Source of the DNA: an uncultured Oceanospirillaceae bacterium
GTDB lineage: Bacteria; Pseudomonadota; Gammaproteobacteria; Pseudomonadales; Balneatricaceae
NCBI GenBank assembly: GCA_946221045.1
Contig: CAMIIY010000048.1
Location: forward strand, 1-9,734
Length of the DNA: 9,734 bases
Direction of reading: 5' to 3'
The notes beneath the pieces were generated by a model. That model had not been told where the DNA came from, searched no databases, and saw only the letters and a list, made by a program, of their open reading frames with translations. Shown here piece by piece: positions 1 through 5,378 of the stretch. How positions within the stretch are numbered: position 1 is the first letter of the stretch; every line of letters begins with the position of its first letter. The position numbers were made by a program, and so were the translations under genes.

Positions 1-260
1 CAGAAAATAATGTCTCCATTTAGAGACAGTGGGTAGCCAGCGTATATAAGGAAAGCACGGTTTTTGTGTTTTAACTGTCTCTTTTGGGCGACAGTTCGGA
101 CGGAACTTTAGGGTCCTAAACATCCTCAAAAGATGAGCTAAGTCATACAGCATGACGTTGCGCCCTGAGTTCAGGGCCAGGTCAGGTAGTATTCACACAG
201 TGCATCGGATACTGTAATCAGCTAACGATCTGAATTGCCCAAGAGTGACGACTGTTTTCA
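1..260. promoter_or_regulatory. Repeat-rich leader/control region upstream of the copper cluster
   Basis: No gene of convincing length is seen here. The stretch holds a chain of short perfect inverted repeats: TGTCTC 11-16 with GAGACA 23-28; AACTGTC 73-79 with GACAGTT 90-96; AGTTC 93-97 with GAACT 103-107; TTTAGG 107-112 with CCTAAA 115-120; GTCAT 142-146 with ATGAC 152-156; GCCCTGA 162-168 with TCAGGGC 171-177; and ACAGT 197-201 with ACTGT 211-215. GAGACAGT at 23-30 is also the reverse complement of ACTGTCTC at 74-81. None is followed by a T-tract, so they do not look like intrinsic terminators. The region most likely contains the promoter and operator sites of the rightward operon. No recognisable CueR-type or CusR-type box could be matched. 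Confidence 0.5.
192..218 (+). promoter_or_regulatory. Weak candidate sigma-70 promoter for the copper operon
   Basis: TTCACA (192-197, 5 of 6 to the -35 consensus) and TGTAAT (213-218, 5 of 6 to the -10 consensus) are separated by 15 bases, shorter than the usual 16-18. The arms ACAGT (197-201) and ACTGT (211-215) lie within it, which would suit regulator control of this promoter. It sits about 40 bases upstream of the first gene. The short spacer makes this a tentative call. Confidence 0.22.
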
Positions 261-668
261 ATGATTAATATTGGCCTGCATAAACGTGTTGTTCTGCTGC
301 TGATGCTCATCATGAGCCTTCAGTCGGTCGCGTTTGTGCAGCTCACTCAGGCAGCTTCGGTTGATATGTCTGCCCCTGAGCATCACGGCAGCATGGTGGA
401 TGTTGCAGCTCACAACCCCTGTATGGAACACTGCGAACACCCGTTACGCGCTGCGGCAGATGTGTGTGCTGACCATGGTGTTGATATGAGCGCCTGCAGC
501 GGAGGGCACTGCCCCATGCAGGCGTGTGTCAGTGTCGTGCCGGGTATTAATCAGTCTCTGGTTATGCTTGCGCTGGTACCTGAACGCATTTTTTTACTTC
601 CCTTCTCAGAAAACCCGCCTAGCCGGGTATCACCTCCTCAACTTCGACCGCCGATTGTTCTGATTTGA
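261..668 (+). CDS. Small secreted Cys/His/Met-rich protein, possibly CopL-like, first gene of the copper operon
   Basis: The 135-residue product begins with a short basic stretch and a hydrophobic core (about residues 10-28), followed by a plausible signal peptidase site near TQA-AS (about residue 32), so export to the periplasm is likely. The mature part has six cysteines (54, 58, 69, 79, 84, 89) interleaved with His and Met, including an HxxCxxHC cluster at 51-58 and a GGHCPM stretch at 81-86; this looks metal-binding. The tail is proline-rich and ends in LRPPI plus three hydrophobic residues, a style I associate with small proteins preceding copper operons (CopL-like or DUF2946-like), though I cannot confirm the family. 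The ATG at 261 is chosen because it keeps the whole signal peptide; its Shine-Dalgarno is poor. The first position in the operon suggests a role in copper sensing or binding, which is inference. Confidence 0.72.
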   Translation: MINIGLHKRVVLLLMLIMSLQSVAFVQLTQAASVDMSAPEHHGSMVDVAAHNPCMEHCEHPLRAAADVCADHGVDMSACSGGHCPMQACVSVVPGINQSLVMLALVPERIFLLPFSENPPSRVSPPQLRPPIVLI

Positions 669-743
669 TAGCCTCATGGCCTTGGCCGATATCATTTGAG
701 CTTTAAATAGCCTTATACAGGCTGTGAAGAATTGGGTGGAACT

Positions 744-1229
744 ATGAACAAAACAATGTTTTTGCGTCCCGTACGCTGTGCGATGGGCTGGATTATGCTG
801 TTGCTCAGCACGCAGGTGGTATTTGCCGCCGGGGAAGAATTGAAAGTCTATAAAAGTCCTGATTGTGGTTGTTGTGTGAAGTGGATAGAGCACATGGAAC
901 AACAGGGTGTGCTTGCCCAGGCTCTGCACCCGGTCAATATGGCAGCGGTGAAACAGCATTATGGCATTAAGCCAGCGTACCGTTCCTGCCATACGGCAGT
1001 GTCTGAACAGGGGTATGTGTTTGAAGGGCATGTGCCAGCCCGGCTGGTACAGCAGTTTCTCGCTGCTCCGCCTGCCGGCGCGATTGGCCTGACTGTGCCG
1101 GGTATGCCCGTGGGCAGCCCGGGTATGGAAATGGGGACACGGTTTGATCCGTATCAGGTATTGCTGCTGAAACAAGATGGCAGTGCGGAGGTGTACGCCA
1201 CCATTTCTCAACCCAGTGATCAGTATTGA
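744..1229 (+). CDS. DUF411 family periplasmic metal-binding protein
   Basis: The 161-residue protein has an N-terminal signal sequence (hydrophobic about residues 13-28, ending VFAA) and then the full DUF411 signature: VYKSPDCGCCVKW with C41, C43 and C44, SCHTA at 81-85, EGHVPA at 94-99, VPGMP at 118-122 and GSPGME at 124-129. DUF411 proteins are commonly encoded beside copper or other metal-resistance genes and are thought to bind metal through the conserved Cys, His and Met residues; the exact job is not settled. I start at ATG 744 because GGGTGGA (734-740) is placed just ahead of it; an in-frame TTG at 732 would put the start before that ribosome site and is less likely. A 75-base gap separates it from the first gene and 33 bases from copC. 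Confidence 0.9.
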   Translation: MNKTMFLRPVRCAMGWIMLLLSTQVVFAAGEELKVYKSPDCGCCVKWIEHMEQQGVLAQALHPVNMAAVKQHYGIKPAYRSCHTAVSEQGYVFEGHVPARLVQQFLAAPPAGAIGLTVPGMPVGSPGMEMGTRFDPYQVLLLKQDGSAEVYATISQPSDQY

Positions 1230-1247
1230 TAAAGATCACGGTTAGTC

Positions 1248-1254
1248 AGAAGGA
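1248..1254 (+). promoter_or_regulatory. Shine-Dalgarno of copC
   Basis: AGAAGGA lies 8 bases before the ATG at 1263 and fixes the copC start, which in turn yields a normal signal peptide. Confidence 0.75.
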
Positions 1255-1262
1255 TAGAGCTG

Positions 1263-1610
1263 ATGAAACATTTTAAAACTGTTCTGTTGTCCGGGCTGAT
1301 GGGTTTGTCCCTGAATGTCATGGCGCACACGTCGATCATGCGTTCAACGCCTGAGCAAGGTGCTGTTATGGATGCGCCGTTACAGAGCCTGCAGCTGGAG
1401 TTTGGCAATCCGGTTCGTCTGGTGCAGCTGAAATTGATTGATGAATCAGGCAGGTCGGTGGAGCTGGAGTTTCAGCCGGTGTTAAAACCCGACACCCATT
1501 TCAGTCAGCCAGTGCCGGCACTGCCTGCCGGTAGATATCAGCTGCACTGGGGAGTCATGGGTCAGGATGGCCACATGATGAAAGGCGCTGTGAAATTTAT
1601 CCAGCAGTAG
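1263..1610 (+). CDS. copC: CopC/YobA-type periplasmic copper-binding protein
   Basis: The 115-residue protein has a signal peptide (residues 1-21, ending NVMA), with predicted cleavage leaving His22 as the first mature residue. A free N-terminal His is the hallmark of the CopC Cu(II) site. The C-terminal motif GQDGHMMKG (100-108) supplies the conserved Asp102 and His104 that complete that site in the family. A STPEQGA stretch near the mature N-terminus and a beta-rich body also fit CopC. The length matches single-domain CopC proteins. No Met-rich Cu(I) loop of the classic Pseudomonas CopC type is obvious, so a Cu(II)-only form is likely. copD follows after 28 bases, the usual pairing; CopC is thought to pass copper to, or act with, CopD at the inner membrane. 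Confidence 0.92.
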   Translation: MKHFKTVLLSGLMGLSLNVMAHTSIMRSTPEQGAVMDAPLQSLQLEFGNPVRLVQLKLIDESGRSVELEFQPVLKPDTHFSQPVPALPAGRYQLHWGVMGQDGHMMKGAVKFIQQ

Positions 1611-1621
1611 TCCCGGTGAGT

Positions 1622-1642
1622 ATGCAAGGAGTTGAACTGTGA
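1622..1642 (+). other. Possible 6-codon upstream ORF overlapping the copD start
   Basis: ATG at 1622 opens a frame of six codons (MQGVEL) whose TGA stop (1640-1642) overlaps the copD GTG start (1639-1641) as GTGA. GGTGAG (1615-1620) lies just ahead of it, and the copD ribosome site AAGGAG lies inside it. Translational coupling is possible, but so short a frame could easily be chance. Confidence 0.15.
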
Positions 1643-2526
1643 TCTCAGTAACCCTCTGGGACAGCCTGATAGGCATGTCACGTTGGCTGATGTACATCGG
1701 TATGGCGGGTGCGATTGGAGGGGCTTTCTGTCAGATTTTCCTGTCGCCTTGGCCGGCGCTGAGACAGAGCCTGCAGCGCTATACGTTGCTGATGGCGCTG
1801 CTCGGCAGTCTGGGCCTCGGTTTGTATTTTCTGTGCCGGGTCGGTGCGCTGGCAGAGCAGGGCGTCGCAGGGTTATTTGATCCATTGATGCGGCAGATTC
1901 TGTGGCAGTCATCCGTTGGGGACGCTGTGAGCTTGCGGGGTATCGGTTTTGCCACCCTGTTTCTGGCATTGATGCTGGGTCGCGGACAGTTGCAGGGCCT
2001 GATTGCGCGCTTTGCAGAAACAGCACTTGCTGTTACAGGGGCGCTGCTGATTGCAGTTTCTTTCAGCCGTACCGGACATGTTGGCGAGCAGGGGTTCTGG
2101 GCAGCCGGGTTGCTGTCGATCCATGTCATTCTGGCAGCCTGGTGGATGGGATCGTTATACCCTCTCTGGCTTGCAGGGCATCGTCTGACGGGCGCGCAGG
2201 CGCATCGGGTGATGGAGTGGTTCGGCAAACTCGCGGTTGTGGCGGTGGTCTGCCTGTTGGTTGCAGGTATTGGCCTGAGCTACATGCTGACCGGGTGGAC
2301 CAGTCTTCTGACAACGGGCTACGGTGGCTGGCTAATGCTCAAGCTGGTATTGGTTCTGCTGATTTTACTGCTGGCGGCGTATCACAAATTTGTTTTAGTC
2401 CCTGTGCTGGCTGAAACCGGAGACAGTGACAGACTGAAGCGTTCCATCATGCTGGAGAAATTGCTGGGTGTATCCATTTTTGCGGTGACTACGGTGCTGA
2501 CCACGTTAGTGGGGCCGGGGCATTAA
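1639..2526 (+). CDS. copD: CopD family inner-membrane copper protein
   Basis: The 295-residue protein is almost wholly hydrophobic, with about eight membrane segments (near residues 16-37, 48-68, 95-113, 127-142, 153-178, 193-215, 225-247 and 271-291). The central stretch with RTGH (144-147) and IHVILAAWWMGSLYPLW (161-177) is typical of the CopD domain, where conserved histidines are proposed copper ligands. CopD is thought to work with CopC in copper uptake or handling across the inner membrane. I use the GTG start at 1639 because AAGGAG (1626-1631) is 7 bases upstream; the next in-frame Met residues are at codons 13 and 18, close to the first membrane segment. A possible tiny upstream ORF overlaps this start. 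A 103-base gap follows, the largest inside the cluster. Confidence 0.9.
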   Translation: MISVTLWDSLIGMSRWLMYIGMAGAIGGAFCQIFLSPWPALRQSLQRYTLLMALLGSLGLGLYFLCRVGALAEQGVAGLFDPLMRQILWQSSVGDAVSLRGIGFATLFLALMLGRGQLQGLIARFAETALAVTGALLIAVSFSRTGHVGEQGFWAAGLLSIHVILAAWWMGSLYPLWLAGHRLTGAQAHRVMEWFGKLAVVAVVCLLVAGIGLSYMLTGWTSLLTTGYGGWLMLKLVLVLLILLLAAYHKFVLVPVLAETGDSDRLKRSIMLEKLLGVSIFAVTTVLTTLVGPGH

Positions 2527-2572
2527 TAAGATGAATTTTATTTTTCGGCAGGTTTGAAAATGGGACTGTTTT

Positions 2573-2612
2573 GCTTCCCGGACGACATCACAAGGGAAGC
2601 CTGATAACAGGC
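2573..2612 (+). repeat. Two short inverted repeats sharing two bases, in the copD-copA gap
   Basis: GCTTCCC (2573-2579) pairs with GGGAAGC (2594-2600) across a 14-base loop, and GCCTG (2599-2603) pairs with CAGGC (2608-2612) across the tetraloop ATAA. The two stems share bases 2599-2600, so they cannot both form in full. There is no T-tract, so this is not a normal intrinsic terminator; a role in mRNA processing or in setting copA translation is possible. The second stem ends 6 bases before the copA Shine-Dalgarno. Confidence 0.4.
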
Positions 2613-2629
2613 CATATGAGGTATTTGAT

Positions 2630-4609
2630 ATGCATATAGATAAGCGAAAACAGGGGGCAGGGTTGCAGATTTCGCGGCGGCAATTTGTGACTGGCCTTGC
2701 CGTGGGTGGTGTCGTGTCTGGACTTGGCCTGCGCAGTAATCTGCTGCTGGCAGCGGATGAACAGAGACCGGTGCCGGAACTGCGTGGCAATGAGTTTGAC
2801 CTCAGCATCGGGCAGCAGGCGGTTAACTTTACCGGCGCACCGCGCTTTGCCACGACGGTTAATGGTTCATTGCCTGCCCCGGTGTTAAGAATGAAAGAAG
2901 GCGACCGGGTTACCCTGCGCGTGACCAATACGCTGCCTGTTGACAGCTCTATTCACTGGCACGGCATTATCCTGCCAACGGATATGGATGGCGTGCCCGG
3001 CATGTCGTTTGCGGGTATCCGGCCTGGTGAAACCTTTACCTACAGCTTTGAACTGAATCAATCCGGTACTTACTGGTACCACAGCCACTCAGGGTTTCAG
3101 GAGCAGACCGGGCTGTATGGTGCGCTGGTGGTCGAACCAAAAGAGCCTTATCCCTTTAAGTTCGACAGGGACTACGTTGTGATCCTGTCTGACTGGAGCG
3201 ATGAAAATCCCCATGATGTTTATGCCAAGTTGAAGAAAATGAGTCATTACTACAACTTCAACGAGCGGACGCTGGGCGATACGCTGCGCGATATTGAACA
3301 GAAAGGCGTGCAGGGAACGATCAGGGATCGGGCCATGTGGAATCAGATGCGCATGAGCCAGACGGATATTTCTGACGTCACCGGTTACACCTATACCTAT
3401 CTGATAAATGGCGTCACGCCATCTGAGGGCTGGAAAGGGGTGTTCCGGTCAGGTGAGAAAGTTTTGCTGCGGTTTATCAACAGTGCCGCCATGACCTTTT
3501 TTGATGTACGCATTCCTGGCCTGAAAATGACCGTGGTGGCGGCTGATGGTCAGTATGTTGAACCGGTCTGTATCGATGAATTCAGAATCGGTGTGGCGGA
3601 AACCTACGATGTGCTGGTAGAGCCTGCCGATGATCGGGCTTATACCCTGTTTGCCCAGTCGATTGATCGCTCCGGCTATGCCCGTGGCACACTGACACCG
3701 GATATCGCCCTGCTGGGTGCAGTGCCGGAGATGGACCCTGTGCCTTTGCTCAGTCATGGCGATATGGGCATGGGTGGCATGCATGATATGCATGGGATGG
3801 ATCACTCAGCACATCAGGTTTCGGCTCACAAGGGGCATCAGATGGCCGGTGAGAGTGATCTGCATGCCGGTCATCACATGAAGGCTGAACAGGTTACGGG
3901 TCATTCGACACATAACATGGCGTCTGATAAACCAATGGAGCACGCTGGCCATGAGAAAAGCACTTCCGCTATGGATCACAGTGCGCATCAGATGCATCAC
4001 GATGCTGAGATGAATCACTCAGCGCACACGGTGTCAGATTCCTCCCTGATGGATCATGCAATGCATGCGAAAACAGCGCCACCACAGTCCGGTCCGGTCC
4101 GGCATGCTGAGACCGAGTACGGACCGCATGTGGATATGCGTGCCGAGGATCCGCAGTACCGTCTGGATGATCCGGGTGTTGGCTTGAGGGATAATGGCCG
4201 CCGGGTGCTAACCTATGCGGATCTGCGTAACCTCTATCCTACACCGGACCCACGCCCCCCTGAGCGTGAAATAGAACTGCATCTGACAGGCAATATGAGC
4301 CGGTATATGTGGTCGATCAACGGCGTGCCCTTTGCGGATGCTGAACCGCTCCATCTTAAATACGGTGAGCGGGTGCGTATCACCCTGGTGAACGACACCA
4401 TGATGAATCACCCGATGCACCTTCACGGTATGTGGAGTGATCTGGAGACCGGCGATGACGGCAAGTTGCCACGCAAACATACTGTGATTGTTCAGCCCGG
4501 CTCAAAAATCAGTTATCGGGTTACAGCGGATGCAAAAGGGCGATGGGCTTACCACTGTCACCTCATCTATCACATGATGGGCATGTTCCGTGAAGTCAGA
4601 GTCAGCTGA
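2630..4609 (+). CDS. copA: CopA/PcoA-type multicopper oxidase with a Met/His-rich insert
   Basis: The 659-residue periplasmic oxidase has a twin-arginine signal (SRRQF at about 15-19, then a mild hydrophobic core), consistent with export of a folded, copper-loaded enzyme. All four copper motifs are present in order: HWHG at 109-112, HSHS at 151-154, HPMHLHG at 594-600 and HCHLIYH at 642-648. These supply the trinuclear ligands (H109, H111, H151, H153, H597, H599, H642, H644) and the type 1 ligands H594, C643 and H648. The family oxidises Cu+ to Cu2+ and binds copper in the periplasm. Residues 378-479 form a low-complexity linker with 14 Met and 21 His. The last motif reads HMMGM, so the likely axial Met652 is four residues after H648 rather than the usual five. 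The start at ATG 2630 has GAGG (2618-2621) 8 bases upstream. copB follows after 10 bases. Confidence 0.95.
   Translation: MHIDKRKQGAGLQISRRQFVTGLAVGGVVSGLGLRSNLLLAADEQRPVPELRGNEFDLSIGQQAVNFTGAPRFATTVNGSLPAPVLRMKEGDRVTLRVTNTLPVDSSIHWHGIILPTDMDGVPGMSFAGIRPGETFTYSFELNQSGTYWYHSHSGFQEQTGLYGALVVEPKEPYPFKFDRDYVVILSDWSDENPHDVYAKLKKMSHYYNFNERTLGDTLRDIEQKGVQGTIRDRAMWNQMRMSQTDISDVTGYTYTYLINGVTPSEGWKGVFRSGEKVLLRFINSAAMTFFDVRIPGLKMTVVAADGQYVEPVCIDEFRIGVAETYDVLVEPADDRAYTLFAQSIDRSGYARGTLTPDIALLGAVPEMDPVPLLSHGDMGMGGMHDMHGMDHSAHQVSAHKGHQMAGESDLHAGHHMKAEQVTGHSTHNMASDKPMEHAGHEKSTSAMDHSAHQMHHDAEMNHSAHTVSDSSLMDHAMHAKTAPPQSGPVRHAETEYGPHVDMRAEDPQYRLDDPGVGLRDNGRRVLTYADLRNLYPTPDPRPPEREIELHLTGNMSRYMWSINGVPFADAEPLHLKYGERVRITLVNDTMMNHPMHLHGMWSDLETGDDGKLPRKHTVIVQPGSKISYRVTADAKGRWAYHCHLIYHMMGMFREVRVS
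3761..4066 (+). repeat. Met/His-rich low-complexity segment within copA, with repeated MDHSAHQ units
   Basis: The segment encodes residues 378-479 of the multicopper oxidase. 35 of its 102 residues are His or Met. The unit MDHSAHQ occurs at 390-396 and 448-454, with a variant MNHSAHT at 461-467, which points to growth by internal duplication. The codons of the copies differ (for example TCA against AGT for Ser), so the duplication is not recent. Confidence 0.7.
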
Positions 4610-4615
4610 GGTGAG
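4608..4615 (+). promoter_or_regulatory. Shine-Dalgarno of copB, overlapping the copA stop codon
   Basis: GAGGTGAG starts inside the copA TGA stop (4607-4609) and ends 4 bases before the ATG at 4620. This layout favours translational coupling of copA and copB, and it decides for the ATG at 4620 over the upstream in-frame GTG at 4590. Confidence 0.7.
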
Positions 4616-4619
4616 CGTT

Positions 4620-5324
4620 ATGAAAGTTAAAAGTTATCTGGCCGCATTCAGTCTGCTGCTGGTGGCGGTACAAGGATATGCCATGGGGGATGCTGATCCT
4701 CTGGTGGGCATGGTGAAGTTTGATCAGCTGGAGTTTCGTGACGCTCGGGAGGGCAAGCCTCTGGTGTGGGAAGCAGAGGCCTGGCTTGGCTATGATCTGA
4801 ATAAACTGAAACTTAAAACCCGCGGGGAGCGCCTCAACGGGGAAACGGAATCGGCGGAGCTGCAACTGCTATACAGTCGTGCCGTCGATCCGAACTGGGA
4901 TTTTCAGGTCGGTGTCCGACATGATTTTTTGCCCCGTCCGGACAGGACCTGGGGCGTCATCGGTGTCGAGGGTTTGGCACCCTGGTATCTGGAAACTGAT
5001 GTCGCACTGTTTATCGGTGAGTCCGGTCAAACCGGTATCCGTCTGAAAACAGAATATGAGTTGATGCTGACTCAGCGCTGGGTATTGATCCCGGAGCTGC
5101 AACTCACGGCTTATGGTAAAACAGACGAAGAGCGCGGTATTGGTTCAGGTTTGGCTGATCTTGAACTGGGTGTCAGACTCAGTTATGAAATCCGGCGAGA
5201 ATTTGCCCCTTACATCGGCCTTAACTGGGAGCGCGCGCTGGGTAAAACGGCAGATATCGCCCGGGATGAGGGTGAACACTGGAATGATCTGCAATGGGTT
5301 CTGGGCGTACGGTTCTGGTTTTAA
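4620..5324 (+). CDS. copB: CopB/PcoB-type outer-membrane copper resistance protein
   Basis: The 234-residue protein has a signal peptide (about residues 1-21, ending GYA) and a body of alternating beta-type segments ending in the aromatic tail VLGVRFWF, typical of a beta-barrel inserted in the outer membrane. The stretches RREFAPYIGLNWE and TADIARDEGE near the C-terminus are characteristic of the CopB family. The protein is shorter than classic Pseudomonas CopB or E. coli PcoB because it lacks the Met/His-rich segment that usually follows the signal peptide; the mature chain goes almost directly into the barrel domain. CopB is always paired with CopA and is thought to bind or gate copper at the outer membrane; its mechanism is not settled. 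The start is fixed by GAGGTGAG at 4608-4615. Confidence 0.92.
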   Translation: MKVKSYLAAFSLLLVAVQGYAMGDADPLVGMVKFDQLEFRDAREGKPLVWEAEAWLGYDLNKLKLKTRGERLNGETESAELQLLYSRAVDPNWDFQVGVRHDFLPRPDRTWGVIGVEGLAPWYLETDVALFIGESGQTGIRLKTEYELMLTQRWVLIPELQLTAYGKTDEERGIGSGLADLELGVRLSYEIRREFAPYIGLNWERALGKTADIARDEGEHWNDLQWVLGVRFWF

Positions 5325-5339
5325 ACCCGGGGTGACGCG

Positions 5340-5367
5340 ATGAGGATTGTATTTGCCTCATGTGAGG
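5340..5367 (+). promoter_or_regulatory. Alternative inverted-repeat pairing over the ATPase Shine-Dalgarno
   Basis: ATGAGG (5340-5345) can pair with CCTCAT (5356-5361) across 10 bases. The same CCTC (5356-5359) can instead pair with GAGG (5364-5367), which is part of the ATPase ribosome site GAGGAGA (5364-5370). The two pairings exclude each other, so one would leave the ribosome site open and the other would mask it. The stems are short, and whether they form in mRNA is inference. Confidence 0.3.
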
Positions 5368-5378
5368 AGAGTGACTGA
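5340..5378 (+). other. Possible 12-codon upstream ORF overlapping the ATPase start
   Basis: ATG at 5340 opens the frame [12 protein letters not shown], whose TGA stop (5376-5378) overlaps the ATPase ATG (5378-5380) as TGATG. GGGGTGA (5329-5335) lies 4 bases upstream and could serve as its ribosome site. The overlap is suited to coupled translation. The Cys codon is notable but proves nothing. Confidence 0.25.

Noticed and set aside
73..96. Palindrome AACTGTC-N10-GACAGTT as a LexA (SOS) box
   Set aside because: LexA boxes have CTGT-N8-ACAG; here CTGT and ACAG are 12 bases apart and the centre is not AT-alternating.
1..180. End of an insertion sequence
   Set aside because: The short inverted repeats do not match any terminal repeat I recognise, and there is no transposase fragment or target duplication visible.
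709..723. Inverted repeat AGCCT-TATAC-AGGCT between the first two genes as a terminator
   Set aside because: The stem is only 5 bp with no T-tract; too weak to call.
732..746. TTG at 732 as start of the DUF411 gene
   Set aside because: The Shine-Dalgarno GGGTGGA at 734-740 lies between it and the ATG at 744, which it serves far better.
630..1211. Minus-strand open frame of 193 codons opposite the DUF411 gene
   Set aside because: The plus-strand gene carries clear DUF411 motifs; the antisense product has no recognisable features.
3806..4018. Minus-strand frame rich in Met and His opposite the oxidase linker
   Set aside because: ATG (Met) reads as CAT (His) on the other strand, so any Met/His-rich coding segment yields a Met/His-rich antisense frame. 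It is a by-product.
4590..4622. GTG at 4590 as start of copB
   Set aside because: It lies inside copA, has no good ribosome site and would put polar residues ahead of the signal peptide; ATG 4620 has GAGGTGAG.
5113..5343. Plus-strand 76-codon frame overlapping the end of copB
   Set aside because: It overlaps conserved copB sequence in another frame and has no family resemblance.
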